Source: Campylobacter blaseri (GTDB lineage Bacteria > Campylobacterota > Campylobacteria > Campylobacterales > Campylobacteraceae). From it: a stretch of DNA of 64,000 nt. Position 1 is the stretch's first letter. Every line of letters starts with the position of its first letter. Positions 1 through 9,810 of the stretch are shown piece after piece. The stretch is from positions 1,240,001 to 1,304,000 of the forward strand of contig NZ_CP053841.1 in assembly GCF_013201895.1 (NCBI RefSeq). The letters run 5' to 3'. The translations under genes were made by a program, and so were the position numbers. The notes beneath the pieces were generated by a model. It was not told the origin of the DNA. It saw only the letters and a list, made by a program, of their open reading frames with translations, and ran no database searches.

Positions 1-37
1 GCAGCATTTTTCTATAAAAGAGTTTATAAAAAATATA

Positions 38-1231
38 TCATTTCAAAATATTACTAGGCGGAGCTGGAATATACTCAGTTCTATCCTTTTTAGGTATAGA
101 CTCTCTAAATAGTGAAAACACAATTAATGTAACCGATGATAAAATATATATAAAAATAAAACCCTTGGGTCCAAAAATCTGCATTAATAATCCCATAAAA
201 AGAGGTCCCACTAAAGAACCACAGGTGTATGATAAAAGAAGTGCCGCTCCAACCTCAGCAGTTTTATCTTTATTGTTTAAAACATCATTTGCTCTAGCAA
301 GCGCTAAAGAGTATAAACTAAATGCTCCAAAACCTATAAAAAATGATAGTATTTTTTCTAAAAAAATATTTTCAACTATGCTAAATAAAAGCCCTGAAGC
401 AACTAAAAGTATAAAAGCACTAAGCATAATTGCATTTTTTCTACCAAATTTATCTGAAAAATTTCCAAAAAAGAGTTGAGATAAAAAGCCACCACACATA
501 GCAAGTAGTAAAAACACAGAGGCGTCTTTAACCCCCCCTCCACTATCTAATATAAAAACACTTCCCATAGAAAAGTATCCGTTTATCAAAATTCCAGCAA
601 CAAAACTTGTAACAAGAGCAAGTGGAACTATGTTAAAAATATTTGGTATAAATATCTTTTTTCTAGGTGGTAGTTTTGGCTCTTTAATCCTAATTATATT
701 TATAGGAATTGAGCCAAGTATTATAAAAAATACAGACATTGTAAAAATTTTTGCTGTGCTTAAATTGAATGTTAAAATCAAAACACCGATACCAAAAGCT
801 GAATAATAGATAATTTCATAAAAGGACAATACTCTTGATCTTATCTCGTTTTTAGACCTTGCATTAATCCAACTCTCAACAACCATAACAATACTAAAAT
901 ATGAAAACCCAAGCATAAATCTTAAAAATGCCCAGTATATTATGTTTTCGCTAAATCCATGCATTAAAGACGCAATTGCGAACAAAGCAGTAAAAATAGC
1001 ATATGATCTTATATATCCATAGTTGCTTATAAATCTATATGTAAAAATAGAGCTTAATATACCACCGAAGAAAAAGCAAGATGTTATCATTCCTATATAA
1101 AAATTACTTACACCCATATTTGTAAGCATAATACCAGCTGATGTTATTACTAATCCATTGCCTATAAACACAAAACCTATGCCTATAAACAGAGCAGCTA
1201 ATATTCTTATAGTTCTTCTAGGACTTATCAT
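38..1231 (-). CDS. MFS transporter (YcaD-like), copy A
   Basis: A 397-residue inner-membrane protein with about 12 hydrophobic segments split by a basic central loop (PPRKK near residue 190), the usual major facilitator layout. The GxxSDKFGRK motif near residue 260 is the conserved loop of the second half, and an early SWINARS loop is shared with the neighbouring gene. Substrate unknown. AAAGGA lies about 8 nt upstream of the ATG. It is the downstream partner of a tandem pair with the gene at 1266-2471, roughly 60-65% identical by eye. C. jejuni, as I recall, has a single gene here (Cj0850c). Confidence 0.9.
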   Translation of the reverse strand: MISPRRTIRILAALFIGIGFVFIGNGLVITSAGIMLTNMGVSNFYIGMITSCFFFGGILSSIFTYRFISNYGYIRSYAIFTALFAIASLMHGFSENIIYWAFLRFMLGFSYFSIVMVVESWINARSKNEIRSRVLSFYEIIYYSAFGIGVLILTFNLSTAKIFTMSVFFIILGSIPINIIRIKEPKLPPRKKIFIPNIFNIVPLALVTSFVAGILINGYFSMGSVFILDSGGGVKDASVFLLLAMCGGFLSQLFFGNFSDKFGRKNAIMLSAFILLVASGLLFSIVENIFLEKILSFFIGFGAFSLYSLALARANDVLNNKDKTAEVGAALLLSYTCGSLVGPLFMGLLMQIFGPKGFIFIYILSSVTLIVFSLFRESIPKKDRTEYIPAPPSNILK

Positions 1232-1265
1232 CTTTTTCCTTTATTCGGTTTTAATTTTATAAATA

Positions 1266-2471
1266 TCAATCTAAAACCTCGCTAGGTCCAGTTGAGAGAT
1301 ACTCTGTTCTATATTTTTTAGGTACTGTTTCTTTAAATATTGAAAATATAATTAAAAAAGAAGTAAATGTAAAATATATAAATACAAATCCTGATGAACC
1401 AAATATTTGCATTAATAACCCCATAGATATAGGTCCTAAAATGGACCCTATAGAAAAACTAAGAAGTATAGAAGCACCTACTTCAACTCTACTATCTTGC
1501 TCGCTAAGAACATCATTTGCTCTTGCTGCTGCCAATGCATATAGGCAAAATATACCAAAACCTAAAAGAAATGCCAATAATTTCATAATTAGCATATTTC
1601 CCATAAAAATATACATTAAAATTGAAGCTATAAGCGCAATAGAAGAGCTTAATATGATTGCATATTTTCTTCCAAATCTATCTGAAAAATTTCCAAAAAA
1701 TATCTGCGATAAAAAACCTCCAACCATAGCAGCAAAAAGAAAAAAAGAAGCATCAGCAATACTTCCACCACTAGCTATTATAAAAAGTCCAGACATAGCA
1801 AAAAATCCATTAATCAAAATTCCAGCTGAAAAGCTTGTAACAAGTGCAAGCGGAACTAAGTTAAATACATTTGGTATAAAAAGTTTCTTTTTTGGAGGGA
1901 GTTTTGGCTCTTTGATTTTAATTATATTCATAGGAATTGAACCAACTATGATAAAAAATATAGAAACTATAAATATCTTAACAGGAGTTAATTTAAAGGA
2001 TAAAATTATAACACCGATTCCAAATGCCATATAGTAGATTGTAGAATAAAAAGATAAAACTCTTGATCTTATTTCATTTCTAGATCTTGTGTTTATCCAA
2101 CTTTCAGCCACCATAACAATACTATAATAAGAAAAACCAAGCATAATTCTTAAAAATACCCAATATATAACATTATCTCCTAAGACATGCAAAAGGGCAG
2201 ATATAGCAAAAAGTGCTGTAAATATAGCGTAAGACCTTATATAACCATAGGTGCTTATAAACTTATATGTAAAAATTGAGCTTAAAATTGCTCCAATAAA
2301 AAAACATGCTGTTATTATTCCTATATAGAAATTTTCTACACCCATATCTGAAAGCATTACACCAGCAGATGTTAAAACTAGGCTATTTCCAATAAAAACA
2401 AAACCAACACCTACAAACAAAGCTGTTAGGGTTTTTATAATTTTTCTAGGACTTGGTAAAATTTGCAACAT
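1266..2471 (-). CDS. MFS transporter (YcaD-like), copy B
   Basis: About 400 residues, 12 predicted membrane segments, paralogous along its whole length to the gene just downstream. Shared blocks include the first helix (GFVFIGN), YGYIRSYAIF, ESWIN and the GxFSDRFGRK loop. An upstream in-frame ATG at 2519 would add 16 residues. I prefer the ATG at 2471 because GGAG sits 6 nt before it (2478-2481) and the paralogue begins at the matching residue. It overlaps the 3' end of the preceding gene by 26 nt, so the two are probably co-transcribed. Substrate cannot be inferred. Confidence 0.88.
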   Translation of the reverse strand: MLQILPSPRKIIKTLTALFVGVGFVFIGNSLVLTSAGVMLSDMGVENFYIGIITACFFIGAILSSIFTYKFISTYGYIRSYAIFTALFAISALLHVLGDNVIYWVFLRIMLGFSYYSIVMVAESWINTRSRNEIRSRVLSFYSTIYYMAFGIGVIILSFKLTPVKIFIVSIFFIIVGSIPMNIIKIKEPKLPPKKKLFIPNVFNLVPLALVTSFSAGILINGFFAMSGLFIIASGGSIADASFFLFAAMVGGFLSQIFFGNFSDRFGRKYAIILSSSIALIASILMYIFMGNMLIMKLLAFLLGFGIFCLYALAAARANDVLSEQDSRVEVGASILLSFSIGSILGPISMGLLMQIFGSSGFVFIYFTFTSFLIIFSIFKETVPKKYRTEYLSTGPSEVLD

Positions 2472-2859
2472 CTGTAGCTCCATAAATAATAGATCCAAGA
2501 GGCATAGGTAACACACCAACTAAGAATGCTAAAGGATTTAACATCTCAAGCTTATTTAAAATATAAAAACTAACACCCAATACTAAATATGCTAAAATTT
2601 TCAAAGGAGAGAAAAAAGTTACACTATTTTTAACAGTGCCAATCTTAACATTTTCATCCTCTTTAATATCATCATATTTTCCACTTAAAAGTTCGCTATC
2701 TATCATGTTTTGATAGTTTTTCATAGATATATAGCTTATAAAAACTGAGATAAAAAATGAAATTTGGCTATTTAACAGCCAATATTTTCCAAGAAATAAA
2801 GATATAAATATTAAAATAAAATCAAGAGAAATATATATCTTAAATAGTCTTTTTATCAC
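2446..2859 (-). CDS. Small integral membrane protein (Cj0851c-type)
   Basis: A 137-residue protein with two hydrophobic segments at the N-terminus (about 5-45), a polar stretch around 55-80 rich in Asp, Glu and Lys, and two more hydrophobic segments in the C-terminal half. I recognise no catalytic motif. It starts inside the stop of the upstream AtpZ-like gene (4-nt overlap) and its own 3' end carries the start of MFS copy B. It therefore sits in a tightly coupled run from the cytochrome/hemL genes to the transporters. The position matches the small membrane protein next to Cj0850c. Function unknown. Confidence 0.8.
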   Translation of the reverse strand: MIKRLFKIYISLDFILIFISLFLGKYWLLNSQISFFISVFISYISMKNYQNMIDSELLSGKYDDIKEDENVKIGTVKNSVTFFSPLKILAYLVLGVSFYILNKLEMLNPLAFLVGVLPMPLGSIIYGATDVANFTKS

Positions 2860-3212
2860 TTATCTTCCCATTTTTCATCTTCTACATCAAATTCATCTTT
2901 TTCATAGTCTTCTAAATCTTCCATTTTCTGTTTTTCTTTGCTCGCCATAACCTCTTTATACTTCTTATACTTTGGATCATTCTCAAGTTCTTCCATATCT
3001 CTTTTTTGAACTTGAACTCCACGATATATATTTAAACAAGCAGAGCAAATTCCAATAAATGTAAAAAAATATGTAAAAAATATCCACCCAGTAAGTTTAG
3101 TTAGATAATGTCCTATAAAAAATCCTATTGCTATAGCAGCAACTATAGAGATGCCAAGACTTAGGCTATCGGCACCTCTAATTATATTATTAAAATTTTT
3201 TGTTATTCTCAT
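2856..3212 (-). CDS. AtpZ/AtpI-like membrane protein
   Basis: 118 residues: a short N-terminal tail, two transmembrane helices (about 20-37 and 42-64) with the small-residue pattern [13 protein letters not shown] between them, then a long charged tail rich in Lys, Glu and Asp. This two-helix hairpin resembles the AtpI/AtpZ family, which assists F-type ATP synthase c-ring assembly or Mg2+ handling. It is not next to atp genes here; it lies directly after hemL (4-nt overlap). The family call is by pattern, and the specific role is unproven. Confidence 0.65.
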   Translation of the reverse strand: MRITKNFNNIIRGADSLSLGISIVAAIAIGFFIGHYLTKLTGWIFFTYFFTFIGICSACLNIYRGVQVQKRDMEELENDPKYKKYKEVMASKEKQKMEDLEDYEKDEFDVEDEKWEDK

Positions 3213-4480
3213 AAACTACTCATAACTTTTTTAGCTTTTTGCAACGCAAACTCAATATCTTTTTCACTCATAACAGAGCAGATAAAACCTGTTTCAAATT
3301 GAGATGGTGCTAAAAACACACCCTCTTTTATCATTCCTGTATGAAATTTAGCAAAGATTTCAGTATTTGAAGTTAGGGCATCTGTATAATTTTTAACCTC
3401 TTTTTCTGTGAAAAAATATCCAAACATAGACCCTCTAACACAAGTTTGAAGTGAAATACCATACTCATTTGCTATATTTTTTAAACCTTGAGTAAATTTC
3501 TTCGCAAGTTTTTCAAGTCTATTATAAAGATCTTTGTCAGCATTTATGTTTTCTAACGATGCAATTCCTGCTGCCATAGCAACTGGGTTTCCACTTAGAG
3601 TTCCTGCTTGATAAACAGGTCCTAATGGACTAATTAAACTCATGATTTCATCTTTTGCCGCAAATGCCGCAGCATTTAAACCACCGCCAATTACCTTACC
3701 AAAAGTAACGATATCAGCTTCAATCCCATAAACTCCATAACTTCCAAGTTTACTTGCTCTATAGCCACTCATTACCTCATCTAGAATTAAAACGATATTT
3801 TTTTCATCGCAGATTTTTCTAAGCTCAAGTAAAAACTCTTTATCGGCTGGAACCAAACCCATATTCCCTGCAATTGGCTCTATTATAATGGTCCCAATAT
3901 CGTTATTGCTAATAGCTTTTTTTACACTTTCAATATCATTATAAATAGCTAAATATGTATTTTTAGCAATATCCTCAGGAACGCCTGCACTACTTGAGCT
4001 TCCAAAAGTTGTAGCACCACTTCCTGCTTTTACAAGCAAACTATCACTATGTCCGTGATAACAACCTTCAAATTTTAAAATTTTATCTTTTTTACTATAT
4101 CCTCTTGCAAGACGAATTGCACTCATAGTTGCTTCTGTTCCACTACTTACAAAACGAATTTTATCAAGATAAAAAAAATGCTCCAAAATCATCTTTCCAA
4201 GTTTTGTTTCAAGAGGAGTTGAAGTACCAAAACTAAGTCCTTTTTTTGCTGTTTTGATAACTGCATCTTCAATATGCTTATCGCAATGTCCAAAAAGCAA
4301 AGGCCCCCAGCTTTGAACAAAATCAAGATATCTATTTCCTTCTACATCATATATATAAGCACCTTCACCTCTATCAACAAAAAATGGCTCACTTCCAACA
4401 TTTCCAAATGCTCTAACTGGCGAATTTACCCCGCCTGGAATGTATTTTTTTGAATATTCAAAAGCTTCATGATTTGTCAT
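3209..4480 (-). CDS. hemL: Glutamate-1-semialdehyde 2,1-aminomutase
   Basis: 423 residues, full length for HemL. This PLP enzyme converts glutamate-1-semialdehyde to 5-aminolevulinate in the C5 haem pathway, in the cytosol. Visible landmarks are [10 protein letters not shown] at 16-25, SSGTEA at 112-117, the [11 protein letters not shown] block near 231-241, and the PLP lysine K262 in [11 protein letters not shown]. It overlaps the upstream cytochrome gene by 4 nt (ATGA) and the downstream gene by 4 nt, so translation is probably coupled. Pairing with a c-type cytochrome is consistent with haem supply, but that link is inference. Confidence 0.98.
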   Translation of the reverse strand: MTNHEAFEYSKKYIPGGVNSPVRAFGNVGSEPFFVDRGEGAYIYDVEGNRYLDFVQSWGPLLFGHCDKHIEDAVIKTAKKGLSFGTSTPLETKLGKMILEHFFYLDKIRFVSSGTEATMSAIRLARGYSKKDKILKFEGCYHGHSDSLLVKAGSGATTFGSSSSAGVPEDIAKNTYLAIYNDIESVKKAISNNDIGTIIIEPIAGNMGLVPADKEFLLELRKICDEKNIVLILDEVMSGYRASKLGSYGVYGIEADIVTFGKVIGGGLNAAAFAAKDEIMSLISPLGPVYQAGTLSGNPVAMAAGIASLENINADKDLYNRLEKLAKKFTQGLKNIANEYGISLQTCVRGSMFGYFFTEKEVKNYTDALTSNTEIFAKFHTGMIKEGVFLAPSQFETGFICSVMSEKDIEFALQKAKKVMSSL

Positions 4481-4833
4481 TTTTTCTCCTTATTTATCTC
4501 TTTTATGTATTTATATAAAATTATTATCTCATCGTTTGTTAAAAAATAAAGTGGCATTATATCTTTTGATATCTTAATCCCTTTTGCAAAATCTTGCAAC
4601 GATAGTCTATTTATGGGTGGTGCTACTAGCTCCTTATCATATAGCTCTTGAGAGCTTCTATTATGCTCTTTATATTTAGCTATAACACTTCCCTCGCCTT
4701 TTTTGCCATGACATTTATTGCAACCAATTCCCCGTGGATTTTGATACAGCATCTGACCATATTCCATATCTGTTATAAAGCTATCACAAAATGATAAACT
4801 CACAAATAATATTAATGTAAAAAATATCTTCAT
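4477..4833 (-). CDS. Small periplasmic cytochrome c (Cj0854c-type)
   Basis: 118 residues with a Sec signal peptide (hydrophobic to about residue 16) and one haem-binding CNKCH motif at 38-42. A methionine in the [12 protein letters not shown] segment near residue 95 is a plausible distal haem ligand. This is a class I monohaem c-type cytochrome exported to the periplasm, probably a small electron carrier. Its partner oxidase or reductase is not in the window. It heads the leftward run into hemL. The cysteine at residue 16 lies near the signal cleavage region, but the preceding Phe argues against a lipobox. Confidence 0.85.
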   Translation of the reverse strand: MKIFFTLILFVSLSFCDSFITDMEYGQMLYQNPRGIGCNKCHGKKGEGSVIAKYKEHNRSSQELYDKELVAPPINRLSLQDFAKGIKISKDIMPLYFLTNDEIIILYKYIKEINKEKK

Positions 4834-5009
4834 CTATTCTAATCTTAATCCACTATTTTTGATAAAGATAATACAGTTTTTTTTGTTAAAAAGAGCTTTA
4901 CATTATAAATCTTTAAATTTCAAATTTCCATACAAAAACTAAATTCTATAATTTATTAATCTAAATTTTGCTATTATATAGGGTTTAAAATTATAAATAA
5001 GGTCTAATT
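4834..5009. promoter_or_regulatory. Divergent promoter region, cytochrome c / folD
   Basis: This 176-nt AT-rich gap separates the leftward cytochrome-hemL run from the rightward folD run. For folD, TTTTGC followed by TATTAT (4972-4977) gives a Campylobacter-type -10, and AAGG at 4999-5002 is the ribosome binding site before the ATG at 5010. For the leftward gene a TATTAT-like -10 lies near 4867-4875. An imperfect FNR-like sequence at 4859-4872 matches 8 of 10 consensus positions but is badly placed for activation. Confidence 0.5.
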
Positions 5010-5861
5010 ATGTTAATAGATGGAAAATTAATAAGTGCAAAAGTTAAAGATGAGGTTAAAATCAAAGCTTTAAATTTAGCAAAACAAGGTGTCGTGCCAT
5101 GTCTAGCTGTTATCTTAGTTGGCGAAGATAAAGCCTCTCAAACATATGTAGCTTCAAAAGAAAAAGCTTGCAAAGCTTGTGAGATAGAATCACTAGCATA
5201 TAAACTAAGTAGCGATACCAAAGAAGAAAAACTACTTAGTATAATTGATGAGCTAAACAAAGATGAAAATGTAGATGGAATTTTAGTTCAACTACCACTT
5301 CCAAAACACATAGATACAGACAAAATTTTAGAAAAAATTGATCCAAAAAAAGATGTAGATGGTTTTCATGCTATAAATGCAGGAAAGCTTGTTAGTGGGC
5401 TTGATGGCTTTGTGCCTTGCACACCACTTGGAGTTATGAGACTTTTAAAAGAATACGATATAGAAACATCTGGAAAAAATGCTGTTATTATTGGAAGAAG
5501 TAACATAGTTGGAAAACCTATGGCAAATTTACTTTTAAATGCAAATGCAACTGTAACTATAACTCATAGTAAAACTAAAAATTTAAAAGAGATAACCAAA
5601 AATGCCGACATTATAGTAGCAGCAATTGGTAAACCACACTTTTTAACTGCTGATATGGTAAGTGAAGGTGCTATAGTGATTGATGTTGGAATTAATAGAC
5701 TTGATAATGGAAAGCTAGTTGGAGATGTGGACTTTGAAAACTTAAAAGACAAATGCTCATATATAACTCCAGTCCCTGGTGGAGTTGGACCAATGACAAT
5801 TGCCATGCTTTTAAATAACACCATAATATCAGCGACAAATAGATTAAAAAGACAAAAATAA
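5010..5861 (+). CDS. folD: Bifunctional methylene-THF dehydrogenase/cyclohydrolase
   Basis: 283 residues, normal length. FolD interconverts 5,10-methylene-THF, 5,10-methenyl-THF and 10-formyl-THF in the cytosol, supplying one-carbon units and NADPH. The catalytic Tyr-Lys pair is visible as Y46 and K50 in QTYVASK. VQLPLP lies near residue 93, the Rossmann cofactor loop is GRSNIVGKPMA, and the family signature PVPGGVGPMT is near the C-terminus. It is the first gene of a rightward run and abuts lepB (TAATG, 1-nt overlap). Confidence 0.98.
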   Translation: MLIDGKLISAKVKDEVKIKALNLAKQGVVPCLAVILVGEDKASQTYVASKEKACKACEIESLAYKLSSDTKEEKLLSIIDELNKDENVDGILVQLPLPKHIDTDKILEKIDPKKDVDGFHAINAGKLVSGLDGFVPCTPLGVMRLLKEYDIETSGKNAVIIGRSNIVGKPMANLLLNANATVTITHSKTKNLKEITKNADIIVAAIGKPHFLTADMVSEGAIVIDVGINRLDNGKLVGDVDFENLKDKCSYITPVPGGVGPMTIAMLLNNTIISATNRLKRQK

Positions 5862-6697
5862 TGAAAAATATTTTTAAAAAAATATACGACTTTTCAAGTA
5901 GTTGGACTGGAACTATTGTAATAGTTTTATTTGTTATATTTTTTGTAGCCCAAGCATTTGTAATCCCTAGTGGCTCTATGAAAAACTCGCTTTTAATAGG
6001 CGATTTTTTATTTGTTAAAAAATTTAGTTATGGAATTCCAACTCCTCATCTGCCGTGGCTAGAAGTTCCTGTTTTGCCTGATTTTAATAAAAATGGCCAT
6101 TTAGTTGAGGGCAAAAAACCACAAAGAGGTGATATCGTTGTATTTAGATATCCACCAAATCCAAAAATGCACTTTGTAAAAAGAAACTTTGCAATTGGTG
6201 AAGATGAAGTTATATTTACACCAAAAGCTATATATTTAAGACCAAATGAAGGTGATAAATACATAGAAAAAAATTATGATAAAAACGATATTATAATATT
6301 AAATGGCAAAAAATTTATTAAAGAACCGTATAAATTTAAAGGTATTCATTATGATGATAATGTTAATCTGCTAGCAACTACATTAAAACATTTAAGTGTT
6401 GGAAAATTTGCTATGCAACCTGCCTACGTAGAAGAGCTTCCTAAAATGGATATTAATCTTGAGTTTAACGCATACTATATGAAAGTTCCTAAAGGTGAGT
6501 TTTTTATGATAGGAGATAATAGAGACCACTCCGATGATAGCCGTTTTTGGGGAAGCGTTCCATATAAATACATAGTTGGAAAACCTTGGTTTATATATTT
6601 TAGCTGGGATAAAAACAAAGTTGTTAGATGGGAAAGAATTGGTAGATTTATTGATACTTTAGAAAATAATGAAAAATATATTTACGAACAACCTTAA
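5861..6697 (+). CDS. lepB: Signal peptidase I
   Basis: 278 residues, anchored by one N-terminal membrane helix (about 15-33) with the catalytic domain in the periplasm. It cleaves Sec and Tat signal peptides from exported proteins. The Ser-Lys dyad is visible: S39 in PSGSM and K107 in HFVKRN, with the RGDIVVF box just before the lysine and the GDNRDHSDDSR box near the C-terminus. Its start overlaps the folD stop by one base, and a 43-nt gap follows before rpiB. This matches the folD-lepP order of C. jejuni. Confidence 0.97.
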   Translation: MKNIFKKIYDFSSSWTGTIVIVLFVIFFVAQAFVIPSGSMKNSLLIGDFLFVKKFSYGIPTPHLPWLEVPVLPDFNKNGHLVEGKKPQRGDIVVFRYPPNPKMHFVKRNFAIGEDEVIFTPKAIYLRPNEGDKYIEKNYDKNDIIILNGKKFIKEPYKFKGIHYDDNVNLLATTLKHLSVGKFAMQPAYVEELPKMDINLEFNAYYMKVPKGEFFMIGDNRDHSDDSRFWGSVPYKYIVGKPWFIYFSWDKNKVVRWERIGRFIDTLENNEKYIYEQP

Positions 6698-6740
6698 TTA
6701 TTTTCAATAAAGATCGGTTATAATTTTAAAAAGGATTAAT

Positions 6741-7190
6741 GTGAATATTAGCAAAGTATTTATAGCAGGAGATCATGCTGCTTATGATTTAAAAAATAAA
6801 TGTAAAGAAATTTTAGCAAATTTAGGATTTGAAGTTATTGATTTAGGTACAGACTCGCCAGATATTAGTGTTGATTATCCTGATTTTGCTTATGAACTTT
6901 CAAAAAAAGTTTTAGAGACCAAAGATAGTTATGGTGTGTTAATTTGTGGAACTGGCATAGGTATAAGCATAGCTGCAAATAGAAATGCAGGTATAAGATG
7001 TGCACTTTGTCATGATAGTTTTACTGCAAAAATGGCAAGAGAACATAATGATGCAAATGTCCTATGTTTTGGCTCTAGGGTTGTTGGCATTGGAGTAGTT
7101 GAAGATATGTGTAAAGTCTTTTTTAATACCGAATTTGCATGCGGAAGGCATGAGCGAAGAGTTAAAAAACTAAACTCTTGCTTAAACTAA
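6741..7190 (+). CDS. rpiB: Ribose-5-phosphate isomerase B
   Basis: 149 residues, the RpiB/LacAB fold. It interconverts ribose 5-phosphate and ribulose 5-phosphate in the non-oxidative pentose phosphate pathway. The substrate loop GDHAA lies at 10-14, and the catalytic Cys with its phosphate loop is CGTGIGIS at 69-76. The start is GTG with AAGGA about 7 nt upstream. A TATAAT at 6719-6724 could be an internal promoter but leaves almost no leader. Directly followed by apt, it links pentose phosphate to PRPP-dependent purine salvage. Confidence 0.96.
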   Translation: MNISKVFIAGDHAAYDLKNKCKEILANLGFEVIDLGTDSPDISVDYPDFAYELSKKVLETKDSYGVLICGTGIGISIAANRNAGIRCALCHDSFTAKMAREHNDANVLCFGSRVVGIGVVEDMCKVFFNTEFACGRHERRVKKLNSCLN

Positions 7191-7211
7191 GTTTCAAAAA
7201 GGAATAATTAT

Positions 7212-7760
7212 ATGGTAAAACTTACACAAGAAGACAAAGAGTATCTATTAAGCACTATAAGAGCTGTAAAAGATTTTCCAAAACCCGGAATTGTCTTTAG
7301 AGATATAACAACTCTTTTAAACAACAAAGATGCATTTAAATTTTTAATTGACCATTTAGAGGAGCATTATAGGGATTATAATTTAGACTTTATAGCAGGG
7401 ATTGAGAGTCGCGGTTTTATATTTGGGGCAGCACTTTGTGCAAGATTAAATATACCTTTTGTTCCTATTAGAAAACCTCATAAACTTCCATATATGACAA
7501 TTTCTCAAAAATATACTTTAGAGTATGGAGTTGATGCGGTTGAGCTTCATGTTGATGCTTTTTCTCATGTAAAAAATGCAAAAGTTTTATTAATTGATGA
7601 TTTAATAGCAACTGGCGGAACTGCAAAAGCTTCAGTTGAACTTATAAACCAAACAAATGCAAAATGTGTAGAAGCTTGTTTTTTAATTGATTTAGTAGAT
7701 TTAAAAGGTAAAGAAGAGATAGAGAAATTAACGAAAGTTTACTCCATCTTAGAGGTTTAA
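7212..7760 (+). CDS. apt: Adenine phosphoribosyltransferase
   Basis: 182 residues, full length. Apt makes AMP from adenine and PRPP, salvaging purines in the cytosol. The type I PRPP-binding motif is clear as [13 protein letters not shown] at 126-138, and [12 protein letters not shown] at 61-72 is the conserved Apt block. AAGGA about 8 nt upstream supports the ATG. Its TAA is followed immediately by the ATG of the DedA gene, so the run continues without a gap. Confidence 0.97.
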   Translation: MVKLTQEDKEYLLSTIRAVKDFPKPGIVFRDITTLLNNKDAFKFLIDHLEEHYRDYNLDFIAGIESRGFIFGAALCARLNIPFVPIRKPHKLPYMTISQKYTLEYGVDAVELHVDAFSHVKNAKVLLIDDLIATGGTAKASVELINQTNAKCVEACFLIDLVDLKGKEEIEKLTKVYSILEV

Positions 7761-8399
7761 ATGCAGGGTTTTTTTGAAGAACTTATGTTCAACCATGCAC
7801 ACTATGTATATATAGTGCTTTTTGTGTGGTGTATTTTTGAAGGTGAGATTGCACTTATTATAGCTGGAGTTTTAGCACATGAAGGCTCTGTAAATTTAAC
7901 TGCTATTATAATTACAGCAGGACTTGGAGCATTTTGTGGTGATCAAATTCACTTTTTTATAGGAAGATATAACAAAAAATACATCACAACAAAACTTAGT
8001 AAACAAAAGAGAAAATTTGCAATAGCTCATCTTTTACTGCAAAATTATGGGTGGTATATTGTATTTTTACAAAGATTTTTTTATGGTTTTAGAGCAATAG
8101 TTCCAATAAGCATAGGCATAACTAGATATGAGTTTAAAAAATTTGCATTTATAAATTTTATTAGCTCTTTTTGCTGGGCTATTTTAATCTCAATGCTAGC
8201 ATATAACTTTGGTGATGAAATTGGAAACTTTTTTAATATTACAAAACAACATTGGTATATTGTAATTCCTATAATAATACTATTTGTTTGGGCTGTATAT
8301 ATTTTAATTAAAAAAATAGAAGATGAAATTATAAATAAAAGAAAGGATAAATATGAAAATAGAATTATTAGACGCAAACATAAACAAAATCAAAGCTGA
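7761..8399 (+). CDS. DedA family membrane protein
   Basis: 212 residues with about five hydrophobic segments. The DedA/SNARE-associated landmarks are present: GAFCGDQIHFFIGR near residue 52-65 and the FFYGFRAIVPISIG stretch near 108-121, whose arginine is conserved in the family. DedA proteins are lipid scramblase or transporter-like proteins linked to undecaprenyl phosphate recycling and envelope integrity. The C-terminus is strongly basic and its last 47 nt overlap the start of pepA, an unusually long same-strand overlap for this window. Confidence 0.85.
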   Translation: MQGFFEELMFNHAHYVYIVLFVWCIFEGEIALIIAGVLAHEGSVNLTAIIITAGLGAFCGDQIHFFIGRYNKKYITTKLSKQKRKFAIAHLLLQNYGWYIVFLQRFFYGFRAIVPISIGITRYEFKKFAFINFISSFCWAILISMLAYNFGDEIGNFFNITKQHWYIVIPIIILFVWAVYILIKKIEDEIINKRKDKYENRIIRRKHKQNQS

Positions 8400-9810
8400 T
8401 TTTGAAGCTATTTTAATAGTAGGTAAAAAAATAGACCATAAATTTGTAAAAGATAGTGATAAATTTAAAGAGTTAAACTATGACGGAGGCTCAAATTTGC
8501 TACTTTTAGAGAGTAAAAGGCTCTATATAGGAGTTAAAGAGCTAGGTTATGATCAAATTCGCCTTGCTATGTCTCAAATTTACAATACTTTAAAAAACTA
8601 TAATGTTAAAACTATCAAAATTTCAAGCTATGTTTACAAATGCACCACTAAAACATATCAAGCTGTAGTTGAGGGGTTTGTTTTAGGAAGTTATGAGTTT
8701 AACAAGTATAAAAGTGAAGCAAAAAAGAGCAAAATAGAGAAGATATTTATCTCAACAGATGAATATAGTGGCAAAAAAGTTAAAATTGAAAAAGCAAAAC
8801 TAGCTTTAAAAAGTGGAAAAATTATAGCAAAAGCAACAAATTTTGCAAAAGATGGAGTAAATGAAATTCCTGAAATTTACACACCTTTAAAGATGGCAAA
8901 AGAGGCTTTAAAACTTGCAAAAAAACATAGTAACATTGAGTGTAAAGTTTATGATAAGAAGTTTTTGAAAAAAGAGAGAATGAATGCATTTTTAATGGTA
9001 AATCGTGCAAGCGTGCATGATCCTTATATGATTCATCTAAAATATACTCCAAAAAACAAAAGTAAAAAAAGAGTTGTTTTTGTTGGTAAAGGGCTAACTT
9101 ATGATAGTGGTGGACTAAGCTTAAAACCAGCAAGCTCTATGCTTACTATGAAATGCGATAAAAGCGGTGCTTTGGCGGCTATGGCTATAATTAAAGCAGC
9201 AGCTGAGCTTAAACTTCCTTTTGAAATTCATGCAGTCCTAGGTGCAACTGAAAATATGATAGGTGGAGACGCTTATAAACCTGATGATGTGATAATTACA
9301 AGAAGTGGAATTAGTGTTGAGGTTAGAAATACTGATGCTGAGGGAAGATTAGTTTTGGCTGATTGCTTGGACTGGGCACAAGAGTTAAAACCTGATATTT
9401 TAATTGATATGGCGACTTTAACTGGTGCTTGCGTTGTTGGGCTTGGCGAGTTTACCATAGGGCTTCTTGGAAGAAATGAGGAGTTTAAGGCTGAATATAA
9501 AAGAGTAGCTAGCGATAGTGGAGAGCTTATGAATTCTTTAGAGTTTAATGACCATTTAAGAGAGTGCATTAAGAGTAAAATTGCTGATATTAGCAACACT
9601 GCGACAACAAGATATGGTGGAACTACTACAGCTGGACTATTTTTGGAACAATTTATAAAAGAGGAAAATAGAGATAATTGGATACATATGGATATAGCTG
9701 GACCTGCTTATATTGAAAGAGCTTGGGGATATAACCAATATGGTGCAAGTGGGGCTGGAGTTAGAGCAAATTTATACTATCTACAAAGCTTAGCAAGAGA
9801 GGAAAAGTAA
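8353..9810 (+). CDS. pepA: Leucyl aminopeptidase (M17)
   Basis: 485 residues. The M17 cytosolic aminopeptidase removes N-terminal residues from peptides using two metal ions. The signature NTDAEGRL is at 326-333. K246 (GKGLTYDSGG) and D269 (KCDKSG) match known metal or catalytic positions. The N-terminal regulatory domain (to about 160) is divergent, as usual. The ATG at 8353 lies inside the DedA gene with AAAGGA upstream, giving a 47-nt overlap. Its stop overlaps the ychF start (TAATG). Confidence 0.96.
   Translation: MKIELLDANINKIKADFEAILIVGKKIDHKFVKDSDKFKELNYDGGSNLLLLESKRLYIGVKELGYDQIRLAMSQIYNTLKNYNVKTIKISSYVYKCTTKTYQAVVEGFVLGSYEFNKYKSEAKKSKIEKIFISTDEYSGKKVKIEKAKLALKSGKIIAKATNFAKDGVNEIPEIYTPLKMAKEALKLAKKHSNIECKVYDKKFLKKERMNAFLMVNRASVHDPYMIHLKYTPKNKSKKRVVFVGKGLTYDSGGLSLKPASSMLTMKCDKSGALAAMAIIKAAAELKLPFEIHAVLGATENMIGGDAYKPDDVIITRSGISVEVRNTDAEGRLVLADCLDWAQELKPDILIDMATLTGACVVGLGEFTIGLLGRNEEFKAEYKRVASDSGELMNSLEFNDHLRECIKSKIADISNTATTRYGGTTTAGLFLEQFIKEENRDNWIHMDIAGPAYIERAWGYNQYGASGAGVRANLYYLQSLAREEK

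Noticed and set aside
1441-2034. 197-codon plus-strand ORF antisense to MFS copy B
   Set aside because: Shadow of a well-supported transporter; a similar shadow appears opposite MFS copy A.
4859-4872. FNR-like site TTGAT-AAAG-ATAAT upstream of the cytochrome gene
   Set aside because: Only 8 of 10 consensus bases match, and the position would overlap the promoter, not sit at -41.5.
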